A DNA stretch of 64,000 nt from Neobacillus nitrireducens (GCF_030915405.1 NZ_CP133262.1:3038001-3102000), one strand, 5' to 3'. Positions 1 to 8,874 are shown, counted from the first letter of the stretch. Program-made: numbers and translations. Notes: generated from the letters alone by a model not told the origin.

Positions 1-93
1 GCCTCAGGACCACTGATCACAACCTTAAATGATATTTTTTCATTACTCACCTACTTTGGAATCGCTACTATGTTTCTAAAATATCTTCAATAG
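1..93 (+). CDS. mgtE: C-terminal end of an MgtE-type magnesium transporter (partial)
   Basis: An open frame enters from the left edge and stops with TAG at 91-93; only 30 residues are visible. They include ASGPLITTLNDIFSLLTYF, which resembles the last transmembrane helix of MgtE Mg2+ channels, where an (A)SGP-(F/L)-(I/V)TT-(L/I)ND motif lines the ion path. A terminator hairpin follows within 10 bases, so this is the true end of its transcript. Identification rests on this one motif, and the rest of the gene is outside the window. Confidence 0.7.
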   Translation, partial: ASGPLITTLNDIFSLLTYFGIATMFLKYLQ

Positions 94-101
94 GAAAAAG
101 T

Positions 102-128
102 AAAAAGTAACGGCTCCCGTTACTTTTT
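102..128 (+). terminator. Rho-independent terminator after mgtE
   Basis: A 12-bp stem (AAAAAGTAACGG / CCGTTACTTTTT) with a CTC loop ends in a T-run, 9 bases after the mgtE stop. The A/T ends of the stem would let it work in both directions. Confidence 0.85.
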
Positions 129-241
129 TAACATTTCAGGAATGTCCTAAAGAAAAGTACCATATTTATTTCTTAAATAGACAATCTAGTTTAAACTAGT
201 GAAGGAGAGAAAATTAACATTTACTTAAGTGAAGGTGAACT

Positions 242-835
242 ATGACAGACTTTATTAATAGTATTTTGGAGTTTTTATCACAATTAGGATATTTCGGGAT
301 TGCCTTAGGATTAATGATTGAAATCATCCCTAGTGAAATTGTTTTAGGCTATGGCGGTTATATGATTTCACAAGGGCATCTCAATTTTATTGGGGCCGTT
401 ATTGCCGGGACGATTGGCGGGACGATTGCACAATTATTTTTATATTGGGCCGGTTATTACGGAGGCAGACCTTTTTTAGAAAAATACGGGAAATACGTCC
501 TGATTAAAAAGCATCATATCGATATTGCTGAACAATGGTTTGAAAAATATGGTGCCGGCGTAATTTTTTCGGCCCGGTTCATTCCAGTTGTAAGGCATGC
601 CATTTCCATTCCAGCCGGTATTGCCAAAATGTCAGCAACTAAATTTACACTTTACACCGTAGCAGCCATTATCCCATGGACCATTCTATTCCTCTACTTA
701 GGCAAAGTCCTCGGCAGCAACTGGGCCAATATTAAAGAATACGCCCAGCCTTATGTTATGCCAGCCATCATCGGGGCTATTGTTCTAGGGGCAATCTACT
801 TTATAATCAAAAAAACAAAGAAAACCACCGACTAA
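242..835 (+). CDS. DedA family membrane protein (VTT/SNARE-associated domain)
   Basis: A 197-residue integral membrane protein of the DedA family. Known members are needed for envelope integrity, and several act as phospholipid or undecaprenyl-phosphate flippases. Visible hallmarks are the acidic reentrant motif near residues 22-36 (EIIPSEIVLGYGG) and the conserved FSARFIPVVRHAISIPAG segment near residue 110, whose arginines are typical of the family. The length is usual. The start ATG has GAAGGTGA just upstream. The gene is monocistronic: a perfect 18-bp terminator stem overlaps its last codons. The specific lipid substrate cannot be read from sequence. Confidence 0.88.
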   Translation: MTDFINSILEFLSQLGYFGIALGLMIEIIPSEIVLGYGGYMISQGHLNFIGAVIAGTIGGTIAQLFLYWAGYYGGRPFLEKYGKYVLIKKHHIDIAEQWFEKYGAGVIFSARFIPVVRHAISIPAGIAKMSATKFTLYTVAAIIPWTILFLYLGKVLGSNWANIKEYAQPYVMPAIIGAIVLGAIYFIIKKTKKTTD

Positions 836-862
836 TTCTACTCGCGGTGGTTTTCTTTGTTT
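813..862. terminator. Bidirectional terminator between dedA gene and kimA
   Basis: A perfect 18-bp inverted repeat has left arm 813-830 and right arm 845-862, with a 14-base loop holding the dedA stop codon. It serves dedA on plus. On minus the stem ends in a run of seven T, placed to stop the convergent kimA transcript. Confidence 0.9.
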
Positions 863-932
863 GGAAATTTCCTTTGGGCCTAATTGTCCAGCTTCTTTAC
901 ATGGTTTTTCCCTAATCGTAAATCCATCCCTA

Positions 933-2759
933 TTACTTTTTAAAATGAAATGGCAGTGTTGATACGATGACCTTCTTTTTAAAAATAAGATAGGTACGAA
1001 TCAATAAACTAGATTGGTTGTGGAGAATATTATGCCAGCTTTTCTTCGTAATAAACTGCGGAATCAACACCGTCACCCGGTAGTTGTTCTCACTCGCTTT
1101 GTGCTCCACCGTATCAATAAATTTCGATAACGGAATTAACACGCTTCGATAATGTGATTGTAAGGTAACAAGTCGAACATCCGGCTGCCATTGCTGCCAT
1201 TTTTCTTCAAAACGCTTTTCATCCTCACGATCAAATGAAACATATACGGCAAAGATTTGATCGGTTAAGGATTTCGCATAGTTAATGGAGTTCTCAACAA
1301 CCCTGGTAATCCCTGCAACGGGAACTATAATAACATTCCCCTCAATCGGAACCGCGGGTTTATCAGAATAAATCCTCAATTGTTCTCCAACTGCTTCATA
1401 ATGACGATTTATTCGTTTGAAAGCAATCACGATTAACGGTAAAAAGAGGATCACAAACCATACTTGCCAAAACTTTGTCAGGAAGAAAATAATTAAGACG
1501 ATTAAGGTAATGAGCGCGCCAATTAAATTGGCACTAAGTTTAGCGACCCATCCGGCCGGTTTTTCCCGTAACCACTTGATAATCATCCCCGATTGTGACA
1601 AGGTGAACGGAATAAATACTCCAACAGCATAAAGAGGGATTAAATGCTCTGTTCTACCTCTTGAAAAAATAATAAGCAAAATAGATGCTACTCCTAAGGA
1701 AACAATCCCGTTAGAATAACCAAGTCTGTCTCCCCTAATGGTAAACATCCTTGGCATATATTTGTCCTTGGCAAGTGCATAAGCTAATAAAGGAAAAGCG
1801 GAGTACCCCGTATTCGCTGCCAGAACTAAAATAAGCGCTGTCGTTCCTTGGACAAAAAAGTAAAGGTAATTTCGTCCAAAGGTTTCCTTGGCAATTTGCG
1901 AAACGACCGTTTCGTCATGCTTTGGAGAAATTCCGTAATAATAGGCTAAGAACGTAATCCCCGTAAATAACAAAGCAAGGAGGGTTCCCATTAAAACTAA
2001 TGTCTTAGCTGCATTCTTTGGTGCCGGATCTTTAAAGCTCGGAATCGCATTCGATATAGCTTCAACCCCAGTCAAAGCCGAACATCCCGACGCAAAGGCG
2101 CGCAGCAGCAAGAATAGGGTAATCCCTTGAACAGGTGCCCCTATTGGTGCATGCTGAACAGTTGCTGACACATCCCCCGTCATAATTTTATAAAGACCCA
2201 CACCAATCAATAAGAACAAAGCAATAACGAACAAGTAGACCGGATAAGCTAGAATCGATGCCGATTCTGTTAAGCCCCGCAGGTTCAGAATCGTAATGAG
2301 AACAACCAGGACACAAGCAATTCCCACCGTATGTTGATGTAAAGTTGGGAAGGCCGACGTGATTGCATCTGTACCTGCAGATACACTTACCGCCACCGTT
2401 AATATGTAATCGACTAGCAGGGATCCCCCAGCAATTAATCCAGCTTTTTCACCAATATTCTCCTTCGATACAATATATGCCCCGCCGCCATGAGGGTAGG
2501 AATAGATAATTTGTCGATAGGAAAGGATGAGCGCCGCTAATAGAAATAATACCCCAACGGCAATTGGAACCGAATACCAGTAGGCAATAACGCTTACCGT
2601 TGCTAAAACAATTAGAATTTGTTCCGTCCCGTATGCTACAGATGATAAGGCATCGGAAGAAAGAATGGCTAAAGCCTTAAGTACATTTAATTTTTGTTCG
2701 CCCAGTGCCGTTGATTTTAACGGCCGGCCGATTAAGAATCTCTTAAAAGAAGAGAGCAC
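933..2759 (-). CDS. kimA: KimA-type high-affinity potassium importer (APC/KUP-like)
   Basis: About 608 residues of the APC superfamily. The N-terminal half carries SSDALSSVAYGTEQI, the signature of the YdaO/KimA group; about 12 hydrophobic segments are followed by a soluble C-terminal domain of roughly 150 residues. B. subtilis KimA is a proton-coupled K+ importer inhibited by c-di-AMP, which fits the cdaA gene in the same window. I choose GTG at 2757-2759 because GGTGG lies 9 bases upstream and the N-terminus then matches the family. The alternative in-frame GTG at 2768 would abut the ribosome site. Unlike B. subtilis ydaO, no c-di-AMP riboswitch core is visible upstream. Confidence 0.85.
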   Translation of the reverse strand: MLSSFKRFLIGRPLKSTALGEQKLNVLKALAILSSDALSSVAYGTEQILIVLATVSVIAYWYSVPIAVGVLFLLAALILSYRQIIYSYPHGGGAYIVSKENIGEKAGLIAGGSLLVDYILTVAVSVSAGTDAITSAFPTLHQHTVGIACVLVVLITILNLRGLTESASILAYPVYLFVIALFLLIGVGLYKIMTGDVSATVQHAPIGAPVQGITLFLLLRAFASGCSALTGVEAISNAIPSFKDPAPKNAAKTLVLMGTLLALLFTGITFLAYYYGISPKHDETVVSQIAKETFGRNYLYFFVQGTTALILVLAANTGYSAFPLLAYALAKDKYMPRMFTIRGDRLGYSNGIVSLGVASILLIIFSRGRTEHLIPLYAVGVFIPFTLSQSGMIIKWLREKPAGWVAKLSANLIGALITLIVLIIFFLTKFWQVWFVILFLPLIVIAFKRINRHYEAVGEQLRIYSDKPAVPIEGNVIIVPVAGITRVVENSINYAKSLTDQIFAVYVSFDREDEKRFEEKWQQWQPDVRLVTLQSHYRSVLIPLSKFIDTVEHKASENNYRVTVLIPQFITKKSWHNILHNQSSLLIRTYLIFKKKVIVSTLPFHFKK

Positions 2760-2952
2760 CAGATTCACCCACCAAATTTGAAGTAGAATTACCGATTGAT
2801 TTTAACACAACAGAGTAGTTAATATGAAGTGTTTTCTTTTGACGAATAACCAAATTTTTCATGCGACAAGAGATTAACCTTTTATTACCCCTTATTCTTA
2901 TCCTAAATAGCACGATTATGAAGAAATTCTTAAAAACATTCGCTGATTCAAA

Positions 2953-2989
2953 CAAAAAGGCACGGAGACATTATTTAGTCTCCATGCCA
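2953..2989 (-). terminator. Terminator of the MFS gene
   Basis: On minus, GGCATGGAGAC pairs with GTCTCCGTGCC and is followed by TTTTTGTTT, starting 3 bases after the MFS stop codon. Confidence 0.88.
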
Positions 2990-2990
2990 A

Positions 2991-4178
2991 TTACCGTTTG
3001 TGGGCTACTCCCACACGGTCTTTATATAAGAAAAAGAAATAAAGAAGCATCGAAAGGAATATGGATATAGCTGATGCTTTATAAATGCTGCTGTACCCAA
3101 ACAAGTGACTAATCTGTCCAAACAACATCGCACCAACGCCAATTCCTAAATCGAAAAATGAAAAGAAGGTGGCATTCGCCATACCTCTCCGGTTGATTGG
3201 AACCTTTTCAATAGACCAGGCTTGCAGGGCTGGCTGTACGGTACCAAAGCCAAGACCATACAGACAGGCAGCTGTATATAGAACCATACTATTCGGAAGC
3301 CACGATAACAGCAGCATGGCTGCCAAAATTAACAGTGTGCCTGGAATAAAGACAGCTTGATGCCCTTTTCGGTCATATAATTGGCCTGCAAAAGTTCGTG
3401 TAACCATTAAAGCAATCGCATAAAACAAAAAAAACAATTGGATTCCTGCAATACCCTTTTGAGCTGTATATAACGGGAGAAAGGCGGCCATTCCACCAAA
3501 GGTTACGGTAATAAAGAACATGAGCATCGAGGGCTTTAAGGCACTTTTTTCATAAAGATCTCGCTTTAATGTCCTAACTTCCTGTTTCTTGTCTACCTTT
3601 TTGTAACGTATTCTGGATGAAAGCAGTAGAGCAATCAATCCAAATCCTGCACATATTAGAAAGAATACCTTAAAGGGTAAAAAGCCCGTTAACACGAGCC
3701 CCAGAGATGGACCAATAGCCAATGCTAAATTTCCTGATAAGCCATAATAGCCCATTCCCTCGCCTCTTCTTGTAGCAGGGATTAAATCTGTCGCAATTGT
3801 CCCTGATGCCGTCGTAGAAAATCCCCAGCCTATCCCTTGGACGACGCGGACAATAAATAAAAAGACCATACTTGTCAGGAACCCAAATGTTCCAACCGAC
3901 AGAACAAAAATCGCTAAGCCGATTAAATAAACAAAGCCCCTTCCTTTTGTTTCAAGTGAATGACCTGCAAATGGGCGCAGGAGTAAGGCAGAGAATGTAA
4001 AAATCCCTACAACCACCCCAATTAATTGATCATTCCCTCCTAACTCCTCCACAAAGAGCGGAATGGTTGGCAGGGTCATTTGAAATCCAAGAAAGATAAA
4101 AAAATTAGCTAATACAATAAGAACAAAATCCCTTGTCCATATTTTCTCTTTAGGTCTTACCTGCGTTTGTTGATCCAT
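2991..4178 (-). CDS. MFS transporter, drug-efflux type
   Basis: A 395-residue, 12-segment major facilitator. The helix 2-3 loop has a variant motif A (GHSLETKGRG), and helix 5 has the antiporter motif GPSLGLVLTG, typical of proton-coupled efflux pumps. The length and N-terminus recall B. subtilis YwoG-type carriers, but the substrate is unknown. GAGGAGGT sits 11 bases before the ATG. It has its own terminator and no adjacent co-directional regulator, so a dedicated resistance role cannot be claimed. Confidence 0.8.
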   Translation of the reverse strand: MDQQTQVRPKEKIWTRDFVLIVLANFFIFLGFQMTLPTIPLFVEELGGNDQLIGVVVGIFTFSALLLRPFAGHSLETKGRGFVYLIGLAIFVLSVGTFGFLTSMVFLFIVRVVQGIGWGFSTTASGTIATDLIPATRRGEGMGYYGLSGNLALAIGPSLGLVLTGFLPFKVFFLICAGFGLIALLLSSRIRYKKVDKKQEVRTLKRDLYEKSALKPSMLMFFITVTFGGMAAFLPLYTAQKGIAGIQLFFLFYAIALMVTRTFAGQLYDRKGHQAVFIPGTLLILAAMLLLSWLPNSMVLYTAACLYGLGFGTVQPALQAWSIEKVPINRRGMANATFFSFFDLGIGVGAMLFGQISHLFGYSSIYKASAISIFLSMLLYFFFLYKDRVGVAHKR

Positions 4179-4252
4179 TTACCAAGGAGACCTCCTCTCT
4201 TTACTTAACTAGAAGATGCTTACTACTCCTTTCCAAGTCTGTTTTAATAAAT

Positions 4253-4282
4253 GAAAAAACGCTTCTACGAATAGTAGAAACG
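4253..4282 (-). terminator. Terminator of the DinB-fold gene
   Basis: On minus, CGTTTCTAC and GTAGAAGCG form a 9-bp stem with a 5-base loop followed by six T, 14 bases after the downstream stop codon. Confidence 0.85.
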
Positions 4283-4296
4283 GATTTTCAAACAAA

Positions 4297-4761
4297 CTAT
4301 TTTGCAGCTGCATTAATGACGCGTTTCATGGCCTGTATTTGGCCTAGATGAATACTCTCATGGAAAATCGCGAAATTGGTTAGTTCACCAAAGGTTTCTT
4401 GACCCAGGAATGGGGTTTTTAATCTTTGGTCAAAACTCTCCGCCGGTATTTCTTTAATCCGGGTTACTTGTTCTTGCAGCTGCACAATTAATTGCTGGAG
4501 CGAAGGAACATCCCCCTGCCAAACCGCCGGGCTGGTACCAGAGGCAAATAACTCCAGATAGTTTGCCGGTAACTGTGTTGATTTTTTCGGAAAGCCAAAC
4601 ATAAATTGCTCAGCAACCGTTAATACATGGCCAACATGCCAGTGAATGGTATTATTAAATCCCTCCGGTTGAACGTCAGCAAATCCCTCTTCTAGTTCCG
4701 CAACACCTTTGATAAATCTTTCCCTCACTAACTGATAATGCTTAAGTAATAATTCACTCAT
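4297..4761 (-). CDS. DinB-fold protein (DinB/YfiT superfamily)
   Basis: A 154-residue four-helix-bundle protein of the DinB superfamily. Histidines in HWHVGH (about residue 40) and HESIHLGQ (about 133) fit the three-His metal site of the fold. Family members include thiol-dependent S-transferases (for example bacillithiol transferases) and uncharacterised stress proteins. Nothing nearby points to a substrate. An AGGGAGG ribosome site precedes the ATG. It sits between the MFS gene and argS as a separate unit with its own terminator. Confidence 0.8.
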   Translation of the reverse strand: MSELLLKHYQLVRERFIKGVAELEEGFADVQPEGFNNTIHWHVGHVLTVAEQFMFGFPKKSTQLPANYLELFASGTSPAVWQGDVPSLQQLIVQLQEQVTRIKEIPAESFDQRLKTPFLGQETFGELTNFAIFHESIHLGQIQAMKRVINAAAK

Positions 4762-4832
4762 TCTACTTTGCCTCCCTTTCCACTCATACCTATATTCTAT
4801 CTGATAATAGCTTTAAACATAACTAATAAAGC

Positions 4833-6527
4833 TTACATTTCTGCCGGTGCTTCTAATCCTAACAATCGCAGGCCTTCCTTTAAAACCTCCGTGACAGAAT
4901 AGACAAGTGCTAGTCTGCCCTGTTGTTCGGTATTATCTTCAAGGATTTTTACGTCTGCATAATATTTATTGAAAACTTGAGCTACGTCAATAATATATTT
5001 AGCCACTTGGGACGGGTCGAAGTTCTTGCAGGCTCTTTTAATGGCTGGAGCGAATTCCATTAAAAGACTGGTTACCTTCCATTCTTTTTCCCAAGTATTT
5101 TCGTAGGTTAAAGCGCTCCCGTCTACCTTGACATTCGCCTTTCGTAAAATTGAACATGCCCTGGCGTAAGTGTATTGAACATAGGGACCTGTTTCTCCTT
5201 CAAAACGAAGCATCTCTTCTAAGGAAAATTCAATATCATTCATTCGATTGTTCTTTAAGTCATGGAAGATGACTGCCCCGACACCTACCTGCTTAGCCAC
5301 AGCACCTTTGTTTGGAAGGTTTGGGTTTTTCATTTCAATACTATGTCTAGCCATAGCAATTGATTCGTTTAGAACTTCTTCTAACAAAACAACCTTGCCT
5401 TTTCGGGTCGACATTTTCCTACCATCCTTTAACATTAATCCAAATGGAATATGGTGCATTTGTTTCGACCAATCGTATCCCATTTTTCCAAGCACCGCTA
5501 TTAACTGTTTAAAATGAAGGCTTTGTTCATGGCCCACCACATATAAGGATTGGACAAATTGGTATTCCTCCTGGCGGTAAAGAGCTGCCGCTAAATCACG
5601 GGTGGCATACAGGGTTGCCCCATCAGATTTTTTAATCAAGCATGGCGGAAGCTGTTCCTCGGTAAGATCCACCACCTGCGCCTGTTCGGATTCGACCAAT
5701 AGCTGTTGCTCTTCAAGAAGCTTAACGACACGATCCATCTTGTCATTATAAAAGGCTTCGCCTGCATAGGAGTCAAATTCAACGTTCATTAGCCGATAGA
5801 TTCGTGAAAATTCCTTTAATGACTCCTCTCGAAACCATTTCCAAAGCGCTAATGCTTGTTCATCTCCATCCTCAAGTCTTTTAAACCAGCTGCGTCCTTG
5901 GTCCTCAAGGGTTGGATTAGACTCCGCTTCTTTATGAAATTTAATATAAAGAGTTAGTAGTTCCTTGATTGGATTGAGTTTGACCTTTTCTGCATCTCCC
6001 CACAACTGATAAGCTGTGATCAACTTCCCAAACTGTGTTCCCCAGTCCCCAAGATGATTGATTTTTATAGGCTTATAACCACATTTCTCGACAATTAATG
6101 CAAGCGAATTGCCAATCACCGTTGAACGCAAATGTCCCATCGAAAAAGGTTTGGCAATATTGGGTGAGGACATATCTATTGTGACAGTGCCACTGTTTCC
6201 AAACGTAAGCGCCCCATACGTTCCTTTTTGAGAGATGATGTCATGAACTACTTTTTCAGAAGCCGTCTTTTTGTTTAAAAAGAGATTAAGATAGGCTCCC
6301 ACCACTTCTACTTTTTCAAAAATGGGGGAGTTTATCTTCTCCCTTAGTTCCTCAGCAATGAGATTGGGTGATTTTCTTTTCAGCTTGGCTAAAGTAAAAC
6401 AAGGAAAAGCAAGGTCACCAAGTTCTTGGTTCTTAGGTTTTTCAATCATCCGTTCCAGCTCTTTTGCTGAAATCGCTTGGTCAAGTAAGTCGTATAAGAT
6501 TGCAGCAAGCTCCTGTTTAAAATTCAT
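4833..6527 (-). CDS. argS: Arginyl-tRNA synthetase
   Basis: A class I synthetase of 564 residues that charges tRNA-Arg. The HIGH-type motif is in SPNIAKPFSMGHLRS (121-135), with the arginine-specific N-terminal tRNA-recognition domain before it. The KMSKS equivalent is KMSTR (371-375), and the anticodon-binding helical domain ends in GLEAPAEM, the usual ArgS C-terminus. AGGAGG lies 8 bases before the ATG. Expression is controlled by an upstream T-box. From memory, T-box-controlled argS copies in Bacillus are often a second synthetase (argS2) beside a constitutive argS1; whether a second copy exists is not visible here. Confidence 0.95.
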   Translation of the reverse strand: MNFKQELAAILYDLLDQAISAKELERMIEKPKNQELGDLAFPCFTLAKLKRKSPNLIAEELREKINSPIFEKVEVVGAYLNLFLNKKTASEKVVHDIISQKGTYGALTFGNSGTVTIDMSSPNIAKPFSMGHLRSTVIGNSLALIVEKCGYKPIKINHLGDWGTQFGKLITAYQLWGDAEKVKLNPIKELLTLYIKFHKEAESNPTLEDQGRSWFKRLEDGDEQALALWKWFREESLKEFSRIYRLMNVEFDSYAGEAFYNDKMDRVVKLLEEQQLLVESEQAQVVDLTEEQLPPCLIKKSDGATLYATRDLAAALYRQEEYQFVQSLYVVGHEQSLHFKQLIAVLGKMGYDWSKQMHHIPFGLMLKDGRKMSTRKGKVVLLEEVLNESIAMARHSIEMKNPNLPNKGAVAKQVGVGAVIFHDLKNNRMNDIEFSLEEMLRFEGETGPYVQYTYARACSILRKANVKVDGSALTYENTWEKEWKVTSLLMEFAPAIKRACKNFDPSQVAKYIIDVAQVFNKYYADVKILEDNTEQQGRLALVYSVTEVLKEGLRLLGLEAPAEM

Positions 6528-6559
6528 CTTTTTAACCTCCTTCTATCTGTAAAAAAAAC

Positions 6560-6805
6560 AAAAAACTCCCGTCTCTATTAAAAGAGACGAGAGTTCATAA
6601 TCCCGCGGTACCACTCTAATTGTTCTTTAAGAACCAGCTTTCTTTCATAACGGAGGATTCTCCGGCATACCCTACTCTCTTTTCAGGCATGCATCTCAAA
6701 AGTGCGCTTCATTATCTGCTCTGTTTCAGGCTCCCACCACCCCTGAATCGCTGCTACATCCTAGATAATTACTCTCTTTCTCATTGATTTTATCCGAATT
6801 GTTAC
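6560..6805 (-). promoter_or_regulatory. T-box leader (arginine) of argS
   Basis: On minus the leader contains the T-box sequence AGAGTGGTACCGCG (6604-6617), which base-pairs with uncharged tRNA acceptor ends. A terminator follows, with arms 6583-6595 and 6564-6576 and a six-T run. The specifier-loop region reads GAAGCGCACTT, with CGC (Arg) at 6704-6706 followed by A, matching the gene it controls. A -10 box TATAAT lies at 6811-6816; the -35 is weak. Uncharged tRNA-Arg should stabilise the antiterminator and raise argS expression. Confidence 0.92.
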
Positions 6806-6896
6806 CAGTTATTATACTGGATTAATATGGGTTTTTCCAGTGATTGTTGATTAATTTTTTCAATCAGGTAATCCTACTAATAAAGGAGGAATTTTC

Positions 6897-7154
6897 ATGG
6901 CGAGAAGAAGAAATAAAATCCTTGTCCCAGAGGCACGCAATGGCTTAGATGCCTTGAAGGCAAAAGTCGCAAATACCGGCAACCCTGAGGATGCAAAATT
7001 TGAAGCAGCGGAAGAAGTGGGCGTTCCATTGAAAAAGGGTTACAACGGTAAGCTTACCTCTGAGCAGGCGGGAAAAGTAGGCGGCCGACTTGGTGGCAGT
7101 ATGGTCCGCGAGCTTGTCAAAATGGCGCAGGAAAGCATGGCTAAAAAACGGTGA
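6897..7154 (+). CDS. Alpha/beta-type small acid-soluble spore protein
   Basis: An 85-residue SASP that coats forespore DNA and protects it from UV and heat. It shows the family core FEAAEEVGVPL (residues 40-50, around the expected GPR protease site) and the C-terminal half EQAGKVGGRLGGSMVRELVKMA. A strong AGGAGG site lies 6 bases before ATG. Expression would be forespore-specific through sigma-G in known relatives, but I could not find a convincing sigma-G promoter in the shared intergenic region. It is divergent from argS. Confidence 0.9.
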   Translation: MARRRNKILVPEARNGLDALKAKVANTGNPEDAKFEAAEEVGVPLKKGYNGKLTSEQAGKVGGRLGGSMVRELVKMAQESMAKKR

Positions 7155-7170
7155 TTTTAAGGGTGAATCC

Positions 7171-7208
7171 AAAAAGGCTTGTGTACACGTGTGGACACAA
7201 GCCTTTTT
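7171..7208. terminator. Bidirectional terminator between SASP and tetR-type gene
   Basis: AAAAAGGCTTGTGT (7171-7184) pairs with ACACAAGCCTTTTT (7195-7208). The A and T ends let it stop both converging transcripts; it touches the stop codon of the minus-strand regulator. Confidence 0.88.
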
Positions 7209-7780
7209 CATTTCGGCAAACCTTTTACTAAAAACACTTTCATGATTTCTGCGATTTGTTCGGAACTTAACGGCTGATGATTTCTTTCCCAGTCTGAAAC
7301 CAAGGCAATATACATTTTTAAAAGAAGAAAGCTCGACAGTTCTGTATCGGTTGGTGGGATTGCCCCTTTAGCGTTGGCCAAATCCATTTTCTTCTTTAAG
7401 TAGGCAATAATTTCATTCTCAACATGCTGGAGCATTTCCGATACCGCTAAAGTCCCCATTTCTGTTTCCTCTTGGACCAATTTAATCATCAGTTGATGCT
7501 GTGAGCGAAATTCTAATAAACGGTATAACGCACGATGGACATTTTCTGTAAATGGTAATTCCGGTTCGATGACAGCTTCCGCCTCCGCCATCATTTCTTT
7601 TACCAACGAAGAGATGATCTCTTCAAACAATTCTTCTTTATTTTTAAAAAAAGTATAGATTGTTCCTTTTCCTACATTAGCTAGCTTTGCCACTTGATCC
7701 ATCGTCGTTGCTTTATAGCCAAATAAGGAAAAAGACTTAGTTGCCGCCTCTACAATCATCTTTCTTCGATCGGTTGCCAT
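7208..7780 (-). CDS. TetR family transcriptional regulator
   Basis: About 190 residues. The N-terminal helix-turn-helix (residues 5-50) has the TetR pattern IVEAATKSFSLFGYKATTMD then VGKGTIYTFFKNKEELF; the C-terminal domain is the variable ligand/dimer part. I place the start at ATG 7780 because GGAGG lies 5 bases upstream and TetR proteins begin just before this helix; an in-frame open extension upstream lacks a ribosome site. An inverted repeat upstream suggests autoregulation. The target may be the adjacent methyltransferase or itself; the ligand is unknown. Confidence 0.88.
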   Translation of the reverse strand: MATDRRKMIVEAATKSFSLFGYKATTMDQVAKLANVGKGTIYTFFKNKEELFEEIISSLVKEMMAEAEAVIEPELPFTENVHRALYRLLEFRSQHQLMIKLVQEETEMGTLAVSEMLQHVENEIIAYLKKKMDLANAKGAIPPTDTELSSFLLLKMYIALVSDWERNHQPLSSEQIAEIMKVFLVKGLPK

Positions 7781-7792
7781 ATCAACCTCCGT

Positions 7793-7816
7793 TGACCAAT
7801 TTAGTTTTTTGGTCAC
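7793..7816 (-). promoter_or_regulatory. Candidate TetR operator (inverted repeat)
   Basis: TGACCAA (7793-7799) and TTGGTCA (7810-7816) form a perfect 7-bp dyad with a 10-base centre, 13-36 bases upstream of the regulator ATG. Its position and symmetry fit a self-operator, but binding is inferred only. Confidence 0.5.
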
Positions 7817-7889
7817 TTTTATTTTACTCAAATATACCATAAATTAAACATCGGTTCAATTTCTGATATGGAAACATGCTAATAATACA

Positions 7890-8807
7890 TTATTTATTCA
7901 CGACTAGATGAGCAAAATGAAAATGGTCGAAGGCGTGCAAGCCATCTTCTCGATCCACAAAGAACATTTCTTCGATATTGGCTGGTGAAAGATTTTCATA
8001 GAGTAACATATTGCAATCCTGCAGCTCTAAATCGAGTTCAAACGGGTCAAAGCCCGTAACCATAGGTTCACCAGTTTGTGCCGTAATTTGTCTCATTTGG
8101 GTTAATTTCTTTGAGGCAATTCTGTTATTAAAAGCAGAATCATCGAGGTAATCAAAAATAAAAGAACTTCCGTTTATGGACATCTCCGCCACAGAAGAGA
8201 GAAGTTGATAGAAGTCCTTTTTAGCTAAATACATGACAACACCCAGCAAACTAAAATAGGTATATTTTTGCTCATCATAGCCGCTTTTCTCCAACTCTTC
8301 ACGAAGAGAATGGCTTTTGAAATCGACCGGAACAAATTTTACGTTAGCTGGGAGTTCAATGCCCATTTCATGAAGACGGTTTATCTTAATAGCTTGGGTG
8401 GCGGGGTGATCTACTTCATAGATTATAAAGTCCTCCGGCAAATTTTCTTGCCTTAACGCAAATGTATCAAAACCTGCCCCTAAAATGACATACTGTTTAA
8501 ATCCACGTTCAATCGCAGATCTAAGTCCATCTTCCGTATACCTTGACCGACTTACCAATTGAGGAACCGTTTGGTTGTTCATCACCCATTCTAGTTTTTC
8601 ATCAATTGTTTCTAACGCTTCACTTTTTTCCTGGTCAAAGAAGGCAATGGCCTTTGCCCAATTGGTGGCAATCAACTGCTTTTCTTCATTTTTTAAAAGC
8701 GAATGAGCGATAAAGTCATTAAAAATCGGCTCCTTACTTTTTGATGCATGATATCCCCTCGCAAAGCAGCTAACTAATGCAGTTAAACTTTCCTTCCCAG
8801 TTTCCAA
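7890..8807 (-). CDS. Class I SAM-dependent methyltransferase (leucine carboxyl methyltransferase-like family)
   Basis: A 305-residue member of the LCM/TIGR00027 family. The markers are RSRYTED (87-93), the SAM-binding GAGFDT (110-115) with VILGAG before it, and EVDHPATQ (131-138). Bacterial members are mostly uncharacterised; some modify polyketide or secondary metabolites. AAGGGGGAA precedes the ATG. The gene has a near-consensus promoter, and a terminator hairpin lies in its short leader, so conditional read-through is likely. The TetR gene lies downstream on the same strand. Confidence 0.8.
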   Translation of the reverse strand: METGKESLTALVSCFARGYHASKSKEPIFNDFIAHSLLKNEEKQLIATNWAKAIAFFDQEKSEALETIDEKLEWVMNNQTVPQLVSRSRYTEDGLRSAIERGFKQYVILGAGFDTFALRQENLPEDFIIYEVDHPATQAIKINRLHEMGIELPANVKFVPVDFKSHSLREELEKSGYDEQKYTYFSLLGVVMYLAKKDFYQLLSSVAEMSINGSSFIFDYLDDSAFNNRIASKKLTQMRQITAQTGEPMVTGFDPFELDLELQDCNMLLYENLSPANIEEMFFVDREDGLHAFDHFHFAHLVVNK

Positions 8808-8844
8808 CTAAATTCCCCCTTCAATATCCCTTTTTAAAACAGAA

Positions 8845-8874
8845 AAACTCCCAGCATAGATCTGCTAGGAGTTT
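8845..8874 (-). terminator. Terminator hairpin inside the methyltransferase leader
   Basis: On minus, AAACTCCTAGCA pairs with TGCTGGGAGTTT (one wobble) and is followed by TTCTGTTTT. It lies between the promoter at 8914-8942 and the gene start at 8807, so it should abort most transcripts unless antagonised. Confidence 0.75.

Noticed and set aside
2769..2952. c-di-AMP (ydaO-type) riboswitch upstream of kimA
   Set aside because: I looked for the conserved purine-rich core on minus in the leader and did not find it. A more divergent version cannot be excluded without a covariance search.
4762..4832. Hairpin after argS as a terminator
   Set aside because: AGCTTTA/TTAAAGCT can pair but has no T-run, so I did not list it.
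6781..6896. Sigma-G promoter for the spore SASP gene
   Set aside because: Possible -10-like sequence CCTACTA is too close to the ribosome site, and no -35 match with 17-18 spacing was found.
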